From Erythroxylum novogranatense (taxonomy: Eukaryota; Streptophyta; Magnoliopsida; Malpighiales; Erythroxylaceae): 64,000 bases of DNA. The stretch's first letter is position 1, and the number at the start of each line of letters is the position of its first letter. The stretch is from assembly GCA_029891385.1 (NCBI GenBank), contig CM057233.1:33276540-33340539 (forward strand), read 5' to 3'. Below, one piece after another: positions 45,387-58,500 of this stretch. A program made the position numbers and the translations under genes. The notes beneath the pieces were generated by a model that saw nothing but the letters and a program-made list of their open reading frames with translations, had not been told where the DNA came from and searched no databases.

Positions 45387-46059
45387 TGTTGGACCCTACT
45401 TTTGAAGCCCAACATCGAAGTCGTGAGAATGTGAGCCTAATATCCTGTAGTTTTCGGAGCCCAATAATCTGGAGTCATAAAGCGTGAGTAGGCTTCCTTG
45501 TGGGGTTATTTTAATGACTCCTCATTAGCCATCGTCCCATAAGGGTGATGTGCCCACAATAGTTAAATAACAAATCCAATTTGATTTCTTCAAAATAATT
45601 GTAACTATCTGTCTCTTGTTTATTTTGAAATAAATACCACCTCATTCGGAGTTCAATAGCTCAAGATATGCCTAAAAATCCAAGTACGTTCATAACCTAG
45701 TTGTGTTCTTCCAACCAATTCCTCATTTCCTTTCCATTAATATTTTTCAAATCTACATCAAAAGTTATCAATTTTTAAAGAGAGGTGGAAAAATGTATTA
45801 GAGTCTATTCCTTCAAGAATCACTTCATTTGGAGGTCAAGCGATGAAGTTATGGCCAAAAGAATCAAGTATGCTTATGTCCACAATCATATTGTACCTCT
45901 CTTGGGAGAATTGGAATAAATTTCTTTATAGACCTTAGATTTGGGGCTTTATTAGATGATTTGAAAGACAATTTCTAGATCTACAACTTATGTGAAGATT
46001 CCAAAGTGAAATTCGATCATTTATAGGGTCAAAAATGTGACTAGATAATAGGATCAGAT

Positions 46060-46150
46060 GAACAATGCACCAGACGATATGACGTCACCAGATGATATGT
46101 CCTCATCAGGCGAAGCATCCTCACCTGACGATATGTCCTATACTCCTGAA
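46060..46150. repeat. ACCAGACGATATG-type repeat module in the chromovirus LTR
   Basis: Four or so variants of TCACC(A/T)GA(C/T)GATATG(T/A)C separated by short spacers. It sits at the same relative place as the GC-rich module of the solo LTR. Confidence 0.65.
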
Positions 46151-46324
46151 CATCTCCACTTCTAAGAAGCATAAATTTTGACTCCGATATCTAAAAATTT
46201 CATACTTTATAGCGTTGGAAAGTTAGAAAGACAAGATACAACTTCTATGAAGACAACTTTGTCAAATTCATCCTAGATCAATCCAAAATTTTCCCTAAAG
46301 TCATAATACAAAACATCTCACTTA

Positions 46325-46334
46325 TGCATGCATG

Positions 46335-46368
<34 letters not shown>

Positions 46369-46376
46369 TATATATT
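46325..46376. repeat. (CATG)(CATA)(TA)n microsatellite
   Basis: CATGCATGCATACATACATA... passing into TATATATA, inside the chromovirus LTR. Confidence 0.95.
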
Positions 46377-47999
46377 TATATTCCAAAGTCATCAAATCAA
46401 GTTGATTACTTCTTCACGTAAATCTAAATTTTAACTCACATCATTAATGCAACATTCACACTTCATTAAAATCAAAAGAATAAAGCTTTTTACAATGCTT
46501 TAGTGGGCATTTCGAGCCACCTTACATCATAGTTCAAAAATACCAACCTTACGAGAACAATAATTTCTCAAAATGTGACTAAAGCCTTGTTTTACATGAT
46601 CTAACTTCTAAAAAGCAAAATATGTAAATTGTAGTGATGCCTTGACTTTCGACTCGATCATTTGATATCTTGTTCATTGCTTGTAGATGGGGAGGAATGG
46701 GGGTGAGCTTAAAGCTCGTGGGTAACAGTTTTATAATTTGTAACAAACAAAAACCCTTGAACCCCCTCATGATCATAAAATTTTTTCATGAAAATCCATA
46801 TAACATAAATTTCTCAACTTGCATAAATAAAAAAATTATCAAACTTTTCAACACATGTAAACATATAAGCGTATCATAATGGTTTGGGTGGATCCAAAAT
46901 AGAACGTACTACACAATTCCCATAAGGGTCTTGTGTAGCCATGAATTTAGGGGAGTTCATGATGGAGCTCCATGCCACTTGAGGGCAGGTGGGAGAAGTA
47001 TTTGGTCAAAGTGCACTTGACATATTTGGGGCACTACCACAAACCCATATAATCATGCATCTCACATCTTAAAAACTTGTTGTCCAAATGGGGCACATTT
47101 TCGAAACATAACTTCATAAACCTTATATCCTTTCGAAATCATTTCTATTTTTTTAGTTCATCCACAAACTTCATACACACACATATAACACTTTCTCAAA
47201 TCATTTAAAGAACAATGAATGCACATTTTAAAAGTAGTTGAAAACATTTATTTCTCTTTTCTTGAAAGAAACATTGATGGCTTATTATTCAATTATTAAA
47301 AAGTAACCCACCTTAGTCTCCTCGCTTGAAAACTTGCTCAAGGATATTTCTCCTCTTGCTCCTCTTGCCTCCCTTCAACATTAGTAAAAATCCCCATTGA
47401 AAAAATGAACTCTAATTGGAAAACCCAAAGAAATCAATGCATGAAATTGATCATAGAATACTTATACCCATGCATTTTCTAAGCTCTTTGAACTATGTCC
47501 CTTCCAAAAATTCAAATATCAAAACACTAACTTACCTTGAATCTTCACCAAACAATGAGGTTCTTGGCTCTAATTTAAGCTTTAACCTTCCTCTTCCTTT
47601 TTCCCTTATTGTTTAATCCCAAAATCCCTCTTGAAGATGAAGAAAAATTGAAACCTAGATGACCTCCCTTCTTTTCTCTTCTCTCTTTTTTCGTGCCTCT
47701 ATCTCTCTTCTCTCTTTTCTCATTCACGTGTTTGGCTTCTTCCAAATGCAAGACAACAAATTTTTTTCTCTCCTTTTATAACCTTTCTTCAATGCTTTAA
47801 GACTTTACAACTTTAGTGATGTTCCAACAATGCCCCTCATTCAATCTTACCACCCTAACACTTTTAATTCAATTAACCTATGTCATATAATCTCACTCAC
47901 ATTAACATTCTAATTAATTCCAATACAAATTATTCTAGCAAGACCCCAAAATTAATCTAATCATGCTTATTCATCAAGAAAATTATTCAAGGGCCAACA

Positions 48000-48019
48000 T
48001 TTCTCCCCCTCTTAAAAGA
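48000..48019 (-). other. Polypurine tract of the chromovirus
   Basis: Minus strand CTTTTAAGAGGGGGAGAAA lies directly before the LTR start TGTTGGCCC, following TTCGAGGACAAAATT, a typical chromovirus phrase. Confidence 0.8.
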
Positions 48020-48042
48020 ATTTTGTCCTCGAAATTCTTACC

Positions 48043-48223
48043 TCAATTGTTAAAGAAGTGTGGGTACTTCTCCTTTATAGCTTCCAAAGGTTCCCACGTG
48101 GCCTCTTCCACATAATGGTTTCTCCATAGAACTTTAACTAGTTGAACTGTCTTATTCTTGAGGACCTTCTCCTTATTGTCCAAGATCTCCACTGGAGTTT
48201 CTTTATAGGTCAGATCATCTCTC
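48043..48223 (-). pseudogene. Integrase C-terminus with chromodomain, truncated by insertion
   Basis: Minus-strand frame with PVEILDNKEKVLKNKTVQLV, then KVLWRNHYVEEATWEP and EKYPHFF before TGA. This is the chromodomain found at the integrase end of Ty3/gypsy chromoviruses, thought to direct insertion toward heterochromatin by histone-mark binding. The aromatic WRN...TWEP core is present. The upstream part of the gene is separated at 48224 by a copia element, so the rest of pol lies beyond the nested inserts outside this window. Confidence 0.85.
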
Positions 48224-49901
48224 TGTTGGATCGGAAAAACAAAGCATGTTATATTAGGAGAAACGGTAGATTTCAAAACTTTAAAAAAACCATTACTTGC
48301 AGTGAAAGAAACAAATCCAAATCATCATGCCAATCCATATATGATATGGTATAAGGATAATAAAACATAAACAAGATTAGGAGTATTACCAACTCCTTTG
48401 CTACAGTTTTAAATCCTCGCTGCGCTATCCTCTCCTTCTTCTTATATCCAAATCCTTTGCTTTTGAATCTTTTTCTTTAGCAATCTACTTTCTCCATGTT
48501 GTATTCTCAACCAATTAGATTTACCACTTGTTCTTCAAGGACAATTAGGATAACAAAATCCTTTGGTGAGAAAGGAGAAGAAATGTTTGGAGGAGATTTT
48601 CTTAGAAGAAGAAGAACCAAAAATGAAACTATTTCAATTGGTATTTTCGATTCTACCTTGCATAAAAGGAGAGAAGGACTCAAGAACATGCAAGATGTCT
48701 TTATTACACTCCAATTTCGGTTATACATGAATGGAAGAAGGGAGAGGCATCCAATGTACATTTGGGTTTCTAATTAACCATTAATTAGACCAAGCCCAAC
48801 ATTCAATTATGGGCTTCTAAAACTTTCATTTATATTTCTTACTTAGCTTGATAACCTTCCTTAAAGCCAAGTGGAGAATCTTATCGGACTTTGATAATTC
48901 AAGCTCCAATAAGCCAAGAATTAATTCAATCTCATTAGAATTAATTCTAACTTATTAACTAAATGTCATTTCACTAAAGGCAATTAGTTGAACTCTTGAA
49001 TTATTAAATATTATGAGAATACATATTTTATGTTCAATTGCAAACCCTATTTAGAACCTTATTATAACCATCCACACAACAAAGAGTAAAATTATCGTTT
49101 TGCCCTTATGTTGGTTTTTTCCTTCTAGATCACCCGTTTTACATTATATGGTGATTAACACACAAGATCTGATCTTGGTGTCAAGACTTGATGGGTAGCT
49201 AGTCCATCAAACTACAAACGCCAGTTTAATCACCAAATCCCTTAAAACATCTAGAAGTGATGATAGTACTATAAACTCTTTATTTGAGCGAATGTTCCCT
49301 GATATATGTTTCAATTAATAATTCCAACATGCAGACACTGGATAAATAATTTGTAAAAATCCATTATGATCATATCAAGAATTATAATGAAACATATATG
49401 AGTTCACCACTCATCAAGATTATGATTCAAAATAAGCGAATGCTTAAGCTGTATGTTTAAAGATTAAAGTAACGACCCACTTTATTCTTGAAAACATACT
49501 TGATTTCAGATTCATTTAATAGTGCCATTATCGATAGTCTACTACTATCATGATATGAAACTCATCATTCCCTTTAAGTAAACTCCTTTACTTTTATGGA
49601 GATAGATCGTAACACTACAGTCTAAACCATAATCAAGTGACCAACTTGATTATTCAACTGTGAATCAATTAATTCAGATTCTAATAATATACATGTTTTC
49701 TATACATCTCTATGTATATGTATATTACTTACAAAAGAATCTTGGTACCTTTTGACCATATATATAACGGTCACACAGATAACCAAACTCTTTTGTTTTA
49801 TTAATAATAAATATTTTCATTGCAAAACTGTAACTGAAGAAGATAAAGTTACATGTAAATACACTTGCTTTCCAAGGTACTATATTTACATAACTCCAAC
49901 A
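48224..49901 (-). repeat. 3' LTR of the interrupted copia element (1,678 bp)
   Basis: Collinear with the reverse complement of the LTR at 61893-63993 but lacks about 427 bp that correspond to 63025-63451 there. Open frames inside (for example 48496-48777) are LTR sequence, not genes. Confidence 0.85.
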
Positions 49902-49934
49902 ATCTCCCACTTGCCCTAAAGCAAGTTTGACATA

Positions 49935-51920
49935 TCCCTCATTCCCATCCCTTCTAGGTGACCCTCAAAGCTCTTTTGAGTCAATGTCTTTGTTAACAGA
50001 TCAGCAAGGTTTTACTCTGTGGGAATCTTTGCCACATCCACCTCTCCACGTTGTATTATCTCTCTTATGAGATGATACTTTCGCTCAATATGTTTGGCAA
50101 CTTTGTGGTTTTGAGGTTCTTTAGAATTAGCCACTGCCCCACTATTATCACAATAAAGTGTAATGGATTTTTTTGCCTCTGGAACTACCTCCAAATCATT
50201 TTGAAACTTTTAGAGCCAGATTGTTTCCTTTGCTTCTTCACAAGCAGCAATATACTCAGCCTCCATAGTCGAATCAACAATACATGATTGCTTGACACTC
50301 CTCCAAACTATGGCTCCACCTCCCTAAGTAAATATAAAACCAAAAGTTGATTTCCTTGAATCAACATCAGATTGGAAATCAAAATCTGTATATCCTGTCG
50401 ACATACAGCTATCCCTTAACCGCAGATAACATTCCCACATAATTCCCAATCAGCAAAATGTCATCAACATACAGGATTAGGAAAGTAACCTTAGCTTCTT
50501 GTATTCTTTTTTAAAAATAAGGCTCATCTAGGTTTTATATAAACCCTTAGATTTTGATAGCCTTATCAAACCTAATGTTCCAAGACCTAGATGCTTGTTT
50601 AAGTCTATAAATGGACCTTTGCAACTTGCAAACCTTATGCTCATTACCTGGCTCAATGAATCCTTCTGGTTGAGCCATATAAATGGTCTCCTTAAGATCC
50701 CTATTAAGAAATGCGGTCTTGACATCCATTTTCTATATTTCATAATCGAAATAGGCTGCTATGGCCAAAAGAATTCTGATGGACTTAAGCATGGCAACCG
50801 GAGAAAAACTTTCCTCATAGTCTATACCCTCTTTTTGAGTATAGCCTTTAGCTACCAATCTAGCTTTAAATTTCTCTATCTTTCCATTCTATCCTCTTTT
50901 CCTTTTGTAGATCCATTTACACCCTATGGTTTTTAGACCTAGTGTTAGATCTACAAGGACTCAGACTTCATTAGTATACATGGAATCTATTTCTGATTAC
51001 ATCTCCTTGAGCCATTTTCTTGCATCAACATCATTAATAACATGTGTATACATAATGGGATCTATTTCTTATTGGTCTGAGATGACAATTAAACCTTCTC
51101 CTAGACCCAGATACCTATCTAGCTATCTCACAACCCTCCCACTACGTCTAGGCACAACTTGATGTTCAGGTTGCATATTCGATTCAACTCATGAATCCAT
51201 TTCGACATCTTGTTCTATCATATCCAAAAAAATTCTTGGTTTGGATGACATAGCTAACTCCTTTAGTACTACTTCACTTCTTCCATTGTGATTTCTCACA
51301 AAATCTTCCTCCAAAAAGGTCACATTTGTCGACACAAATACCTTCCTTTCCTAAGGACTGTAAAAATAGTACCCTCGAGTTCCAATAGGATGTCTTACAA
51401 ACAAACATACTTCTGACCTTGGTTCCATATTTGTGGATTCAGGCTTTAAAACATGGGTTGGGCAGTCCCAAGTCCTCAAGTGACTCAATGAAGGCACTCG
51501 GTCAGTCCACAACTCCCTAGGTGTTTCAGGCACTGATTTGGATGGAGCAAAGTTAAGAAGATATGTTACCGTTTATATGGCATATCCCCAGAACGATTCT
51601 GAAAGGCTAGCATAGGACATAATTGATCTTACCATTTCCAATAGAGTTCTATTTCTCCTCTCTGCTACACCATTCTGTTGAGGTGTTCGAGGAGCTGACA
51701 AATTGGAAAAAATTCCATTGTAAATTAAATATTGCTGGAACTCTCTAGATAAGTACTCACCACCTCGATCTGATCGAAGTTGTTTTAATGGCTTGCCAAG
51801 TTGCTTCTCAGCTTCAACTTTGAATTCTTTAAACTTTTCAAAGGATTCACTCTTTTTATGCATCAAATACAAATAGCCATGTCTTGAGTAATCATCTATA
51901 AAAGTTATGAAGTATTCATA
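49935..51920 (-). pseudogene. pol: copia integrase C-part, RT and RNase H, degenerate
   Basis: From right to left: integrase with [27 protein letters not shown] and SIMSYASLSESFWG (51573-51872); the linker ELWTDRVPSLSHLRTW (51351-51533); RT pieces with MDVKTAFLNRDLKETIYM and YRLKQASRSWN (50547-50743); RNase H with LYCDNSGAVANSKEP and KHIERKYHLIREI (50012-50194). Many frameshifts and stops separate them; the RT LYVDD region near 50460-50490 is recognisable only as DNA. The order and motifs are those of Ty1/copia. The copy is dead, and is older than the elements inserted in it. Confidence 0.82.
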
Positions 51921-54640
51921 TGTAGCGCCCCCTTACCGTAGAGTATACACCGGGACGCCCGTAGGTCATACCGATACATACCCTACGATGAGGGTGCACT
52001 ACGATACGATCAATCCTATAACTCTCACGGCATCACAGTAATAAAGCAGTTCTATAAGATCACATTCACTAAATTTTAAAACCAAAGAGACTTCTCATTC
52101 ATTTCTTAAATCATAAGTTCACACTTCTATCCGATAACAACTGTACAGATCCAAAATAAATAGTAACAACTCCTAACTAGGTCATCCCCAAAATATCCCA
52201 AAGGATCCCCAGCTGACCGACCTGTGGGCCATGCTCCTCTCGCCGGCACAGACACAGCAGGAAAAGTCTCAAAATTTGGAGCTAGGAGTCACACTATCAC
52301 TGTCCTGAAAAATAGTTGCAATTTTGGGTGAGTTTGCGAACTCAATGAGTAACCATCATCGATGGTTCACTCAATTCATGCATTACACAAAATTGTGTAC
52401 AACACAACATAGTATCATATTCAGAATCACAGTCATAATCGTACTACACAACTAACACACATTTACCTTTAACCAATTTCGAATTCATAACACAATCACA
52501 CACTGAATGCATAATGATTTCCATGTCATTTTAGTGTTGTGATTGGGCGTCAGAATTATCCCGTTTCTGGGCACATCACACATCACACAGAAATCGCGTT
52601 TTCGGGGGTAGGAGAGCCCTATGGGTATGCACTACTGCCCACGCGCACTTAGGGATAGGAGAGTCCTTTAGGTATACACTATTCCCTTAACACTTATCAC
52701 AATAGATGAGCTTATAGCTCCGATCAGATCAGAATGTGCTCCAGTCACAACTATCAGTTACTGATTTCTATTCATGCCTAGCATGCGTTCGCAATTCACA
52801 AAAAAAACATAGCTCATATGGAGCACTTAATCATATGCACAGATAATTCACACAAAGCATTTAACACATCAGAGATTGAGGAACCAACTAGGTTACTCAC
52901 CTCTAAACTTCCGAGCTACTGCCTGGAAGTCTCCGCTGCGTCAGAGGATCGACGCTCCACTTGAGCCTCTACAGTAATCATAATACTCGAATATCATTAA
53001 ATGTATCAATTTCAATAATCAGAAATGCTTATGCCTCAAATGAATGCTGTACTATGCACGTTATGACATTTCCGACCCCATTCCCAAATTATCTCAATTC
53101 GACACTTTCATACTAACCCATTATTCCATAGCAATTTCTAATACCATAGGTCAATTGGCTAAGTTCTATATCCTCCAAAGTCAAAATTCTAATACATAAG
53201 AATTATCGTTAAATCAGAATCAAATTCACTATTCAATTTCCATCCGATTTCAAGAACCACCGAATTAAATCATGAATTCGTAGTCTCCAAATTGAAATCA
53301 ATCCATATCTAATTGAATTATCAAATTCCTAAATCCCAAAATTCAAAACGTCAAAAATTACATTTTCGAAAAACAACATCCCTCATGGCGAAGCTCTTTT
53401 CTCTACGCCGCCATGCGAACGGTTCCTTCTTCCGTGGCGTGACGCATTCTTGACGTCGCGACGTAATATTCTGTTACATGTTGCAGGCGCTCCGCTCGTC
53501 GATGGGTGCCGTTCCTCGTCATCGAGGCGTAGTAGCCGTCTTGTGGCGCGATCGCAGAATCGCCCAGAAAACCTAGAAATTCTCAGATTGTTCAGATACA
53601 AATCCATCCAAATCCCTTTTAAATACTCCAAAAAAATATTCTACACTTAACACTACTCATTCCAAATCTTAAATCCACCAAATAACCATTATACATTAAA
53701 TACCCAAATCAAGATCCACTTTTTCTCTAAAACCTCTATCATCCAAAAATTTCTAACTTCTTAAACAATTAATAACTTAATTCCATGCTTAAATTAATCT
53801 ATGCAAAACACAAAGGAGTAGAAACTTACTTGTTTTAAAGCTTTAAACCCTTTGGAAATCACCAAGCAAACTCAAATCTCCAAACCCAAGCTCATCCACG
53901 GTTTTCCTCCCAAATCCACCCAAACTCTATTTTTCTTTCAATCCAAGCCAAAGGGATGAATGATCAAGGACAAAGAAGGATTAACTTGCAAGAAGGAAGC
54001 AAGAAGCAAATCCAAGAGGAGATCCACGCAAGGAAGAAGGAAAAAATCAAGTTTTTCTTCAAGGGAGAAGCAAGTATCGTGGAAGCAAGCTTTCAAAAGA
54101 AAGGGTTTATAAACTAAGGACCTTAAGGCTTGTTTGGCAAGTCCATTTGCCACAAGTCCAATCCAAACAACCTCAATCCAATTTTCTAATTCTAATTGCT
54201 CCCAAATTCCAATGGTTCAGACCCTAATTCCTCAAATCATAAATTCAAATTTCCTCATATACATTTTAAATCAAATTCGGAACCAGAATCACAATTAATC
54301 AGTCACTAAGCCATTTTTTCGGTCCGGACCCGTTACTCTAAAAATTTCGGAAAAATTCTTATAAATCCTCAAAATTAGAAAACATCTAATCACATACTCC
54401 GATTTTCAATTCCCAAATCCTAAATTCAATTTGACACTCCAATTCACTAATCAAAGCACAATAACCCTAATCACAAAATCTCCAATTTCACAATCAAGTT
54501 GGAAATCTGTCATACATGCATGTACATGCCTGTACTTATGCAATACTGAACATTTATCAATGATGTAGAGGCTATAAATGCATATGCAAAATACGTATAC
54601 ACAATATGTATGAAATGAACTGTACCCATCCCATCGGTGA
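51921..54640 (-). mobile_element. Solo LTR (TGTAGCGCCC type), missing its last bases
   Basis: Begins TGTAGCGCCCCC exactly where the copia integrase frame is interrupted, and ends at CCCATCGGTGA just before the frame resumes at 54641. Internal phrases GGGTGAGTTTGCGAACTCAATGAG and ACCATCATCGATGGTTCAC match the LARD LTRs, showing a related family and minus orientation. The LARD LTRs continue for another 12 bases (TGGGATGTTACA) that are absent here, and no clean TSD remains (TCATA on the left, GATAA at the right junction). There is no internal domain, so this is a solo LTR with an eroded edge. It includes a GC-rich segment at about 53385-53570. Confidence 0.75.
53385..53570. repeat. GC-rich module in the solo LTR
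   Basis: CG-dense DNA (GACGTCGCGACG, GTCGATGGGTGCCG, CATCGAGGCG) in AT-rich surroundings, at the place where sister LTRs carry other repeat modules. Short opposite-strand open frames here are composition artefacts. Confidence 0.55.
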
Positions 54641-54948
54641 TAACTTCCTCTTGTTTGTACATTCATGGGCCCACACACATTTGTATGTACCAAGTCCAAT
54701 GTGGATTTAGATCTATTTCCTTTAGAAGGAAATGAGTTTTTTGTCATTTTTCCTTTAATACAAGATTCACAGGGGGGTAATGGATCACTATCCAAGCCCA
54801 TAAGGGTCCCATCCTTTACTAACCTGTCAAGTCTTTTCTGATTGATATGACCCATTCTTAACTGCCACAGATACTTTGAATTAATACTAGAGATATTGGA
54901 ATCTCTTGGTTTTATCAATTCTGTGGTTTTTTGTTGAGCCTTTCATAG
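54641..54948 (-). pseudogene. copia GAG-pre-integrase and integrase start, upstream piece
   Basis: Minus-strand frame with YLWQLRMGHINQKRLDRLV, CESCIKGKMTK and LDLVHTNVCGPMNVQTRGSY. It continues directly into the integrase piece left of the solo LTR (which resumes with YEYFITFIDDYS), proving that the LTR interrupted this gene. The usual Asp in the HTD motif reads Asn (HTN), a loss of the first catalytic residue. It is cut at 54949 by another LTR. Confidence 0.85.
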
Positions 54949-55548
54949 TGTAACATTCCATTTCTTATGGGAGGATTAGAATAGTAAATGTGAGTGACTA
55001 ATGAGAGTTAGAGATGCATTTCCATGTTCATGCATGATATGCCATACACTTATACATGAATAGTGAATTTATTTGTACATGAAAATAATTGTACATGCAT
55101 TCATGAATAATTCCGGGTATAATTGGATTGATTTGAGAATTATGAATGTTTTTACATTTGAATATTAGTGATTGGTGAAAATGCCATATTTGTATGTGTT
55201 GGTGAATTTAGGTGTCACCTTCGAAAATTATGGAGCATTGAGAAAGACACACACACACACATATATATATATAATAGGAAACAAGAAATTAAAAGAAGCT
55301 TCAGAGATAGTTGGATTGCAAAGATGATAGTTAAGGGAGTTAGTTTCAAAAGAAACTAAGTTGGAACTTGGGTATTGGGTAAGTGACAAGTGTTACTTAG
55401 ACTTTTGTACTCTTACTAGAAATAGGTTACTATTCTTTGAGAATTGACAGGTTAAGTCTTGTCCAAGTCTCTTCTTTATTATCATCTTTCTAAAACTTCC
55501 TTTTTGGAGACCCAGAGTTTTCCATCAAATATCTTCTAAGAGACTTCT
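54949..55548 (+). mobile_element. LTR 5' fragment (TGTAACATTCC type), cut by the LARD
   Basis: Begins TGTAACATTCCATTTC at the point where copia coding sequence stops. It is related to the LTR at 43389 and includes an (AC)n(AT)n microsatellite near 55248-55273. It is interrupted after 600 bp by the TGTAACATCCC start of the next element; its remainder lies outside the window. Confidence 0.65.
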
Positions 55549-58500
55549 TGTAACATCCCACCCTCAATTGGAAGGGTAGAATAGTAAATTGGCATAGGAT
55601 GAGCTAGATTGGGATTTCATAGGATTGCTCATGCATAATAGGATTGGTCCACAGTCATATTTGTGCACATGAAATTACTGTGCATGCATACATGATATTC
55701 CCGGTTTGCGTGCCTAAGATAATTTTATTGGGATTAACGTGGTTAATGGGTTTGAAAAATTATTCTGAGTGTGCCATAAATTGTTTTCTATTTTAAGGGA
55801 TTTTTAGGAATTTTTCTGGATTTTTAGGAGAAAATTCTGACGGAAAAAATTGCCAATTGGCGAACCGGTCGATTTTTGGTAGCGAAAGTTTCTATCCACT
55901 GGCACTGTATTATTAGGTATATTATTTTAGGATTGAAATTAGGGACATTGGAATTGATTGGATTAATTTTGGACTAGGTTTAAATTGATTAAAATATTAA
56001 TAGGTTGACTTTTCATCTACATTGTTGGACTAATGGCATAAAGCCACCTAGCCTCTCATTAATGCCTTCTCATCATCACTCACCCACGGTTGTGGTTATA
56101 GGAAAGAAGGGAAACAAGCTTTAATTGCTTGGATTGTTGTTTTCCACCTAAAACACTCATCTCTCCCACCACCATCGATTTTTGCTTCTTCTTTTTTTCA
56201 TCTTCCTCCAAACACTCAAGAACTCTCTTACTTGTCACTAAGCTATAGTCTTCCCATGATGATAAAATATATATTATGGTGGTAGAAGAAGTGATTAGTG
56301 AAGGTAGGAAGTAAAGAGGTGAAAGGAATTCAAGGTTGGAAAAGCTAGTAGGTAAGTTTTGTTGTTAAGCTTTCTTTATGATTTGATTTAGAAATTGAAT
56401 GCCATGGTAGTTAGGAGTAATTAATGGGAGGTTTGGTACATTTATTATGATTATTGATGCCTTAAATTGATGACTAATATGGCTTGAATTAGTGGGTGTT
56501 AGGTTAGGGTTAGTTATGAATTGATGAAGGAGTATGAATAAGTGTTTTTAACTTGATTTTGAATACAAATGGATGATTGATTTTACTTAGAAATGAAGAA
56601 TTGAGTGCTGCAAAATTTTGAGTATTAGCCCTAGTGAATGTATGAATATTGTAGGTACTGATTTTGTGTTAAAATGAGATGACTATGGTAGTAGGAATTG
56701 AATTGGTATGATAGGAAGTGAATTGGAGAAGTAAAGCTGGAAATTGATTTTTGACCTAGTATACTGATTTGATCATAACTCATTGTTTAGATATGAAAAT
56801 TAGGCAAGGTTTGTGCCCACTTAAACTTTGGTTTGTTGGCTACATTTTTGTGTGAAATAGGTGTTGTCCAATTTTAGCTGTAAGAGGGTGAAATATGGCC
56901 TGGAAAGTTACTGCTGGAAATGATGTGAACAGTATCCGGATTTATAACCTATGAGTTTTACAAATTTTTCTAAATTAATTGAGAAGGAATTAGGAAAAAT
57001 GGACTAAATGAAAGTTTAAGCCTATTCAGTTAGCTTTCCAATGACACTGATTTTGCAATTTTTCGATATGTCTAGTAGGAGTTATGGACCAATAACTGTT
57101 GGCTGTTTTAACGCATTGAGTGAAACCTAGTTGAAATGGTAGATTTGGTGTACATTCTGATTTGGAGGAATTTTAGTAATTTTTGTGAACTGAATTGGTG
57201 TTAGGGATCTACTGAAGAGTTTTATAAGACACATTTATCTTGAAAATGGTATATGGCATATAAGTTTTAGAGATCAGATGTGGGAGTTATGGATTTTCAA
57301 AATCTGAACCTGCATTAGGATGTTAACTGCTGATCATGAAAGAAACTTGTATAACAGATTTGAAATTTTTAGAGATCGAATTGGATGTTGAGTTCTTCAT
57401 GAAAATTGAAGTTTGAGATCTTATCTTTTCAGTGATATAAGGTAGTGAATTTGGTGACATTTTTGCTAAGAGATATACTATTGTGAAATGTGCTGTTCAG
57501 ATTGGGAAAATTCTGAGGGCTGATGCTTTGGTGAATTGTTTGACATAGTTAGCAAGTGAATCTGATTTTGGGTTGTTCATGAAAGTTGTAGATAACGTTG
57601 TGATCTTACTTCCTTAATTATTGTGTAATTGTTGACTGAAGAATCAGAGAGTTACTGAATTTGCAATGTACTGCCCTGTTTTGATAGGTTTTGAGTGGGC
57701 AGTAGGTTTGATTGGATTTTTAACACCCTTAGGGGTGAAATTGATTTTTATGGTATTCTTGAGAATTGTAGAGGGTTTCATTATCTTTCCAACAAGGTAT
57801 AGTTTGCATTTTTCTGAAATGTGTAGAAAGGGATATGATAGATTAAATTTTGGTTAGAAATCAGGAAAACAAAGAAGGAAATAAGGGTTATACATTTAAT
57901 GTGAATTTTGGTTTCTTTCGTGAATAACTCTTCCGTCCGACGTCCGACGTCCGATTGACCTGATTCTTGAGGCATCGGATTCATAGAATATTGAATTTCA
58001 TTTTCTGAGAGATTCAGGGTTTTTAGACGGGAGATTGACGTGGGTCCGGATAAGGGTCTGTCTAATTACTGTTTTGTTTAATTGGGGACCTATAGAGGTC
58101 CGAATTGCGCACCGTCAGTGCCAATAGGTTTCTAATTTTTAGACGGATTTTTATGATGGAAAAAATGGGATTAGGGACGGGAATATCATGATCATGCATT
58201 GTGCACCTTCTAAGTGTTACATGTGCATTCTGATATAGTTCTGATTGAACAATTGATAATGTTTGTATACTGTCACTATTATAGAGTCACACTTGAAGCG
58301 TCGGTCCACCGACGTCACTGCGACGACCAGATTTTGGCTCAGAAACACAGGTGAGTAACCTAGTTGGTTCCTCAATCTTTATGTGTTTAATATTTTGCAA
58401 TTATTTTTCAGGACTCGGAAGAATACCCCGTTAGGCAACGGGCGTATAACGTTGTTGGGTATTGAAGTAGAGAAGAGATCGGGATCAGTTTTCATCTGCA

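Larger units (their letters stand above)
45387..47999 (-). mobile_element. 3' LTR of a Ty3/gypsy chromovirus (Tekay/Del-like)
   Basis: Plus-strand ends are TGTTGGACCC and GGGCCAACA. On the minus strand it starts TGTTGGCCCTTG and ends ...GGGTCCAACA after a hairpin-like TGTTGGGCTT. It is preceded (plus-strand right side) by a purine tract and a chromodomain, so it is the downstream LTR of a minus-strand element whose body continues at 48000-48223. It is related in its termini to the solo LTR at 14267-17036. It contains a GACGATATG-type repeat module (about 46060-46150). Confidence 0.8.
48224..54948 (-). mobile_element. Ty1/copia element, 3' part, itself interrupted
   Basis: Minus-strand element with its 3' LTR at 48224-49901 (plus-strand ends TGTTGGATCGG and AACTCCAACA). 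Next are a purine tract (GGGCAAGTGGGAGATT on the minus strand, about 49902-49917), RNase H, RT and integrase pieces to 51920, a foreign solo LTR (51921-54640) and a GAG-pre-integrase piece (54641-54948) cut by another LTR at 54949. The 5' part and 5' LTR are outside the window. It is inserted within a chromodomain coding region. A related LTR in opposite orientation is at 61893. Confidence 0.85.

Noticed and set aside
48496..48777. 93-codon frame, with a counterpart at 63520-63831 in the opposite LTR
   Set aside because: Inside LTR U3/R regions; the two LTRs encode different frames from the same DNA, so no shared protein.
50012..50194. Separate small gene with an RNase H-like protein
   Set aside because: It is one surviving piece of the decayed copia pol, in order with RT and integrase pieces to its right.
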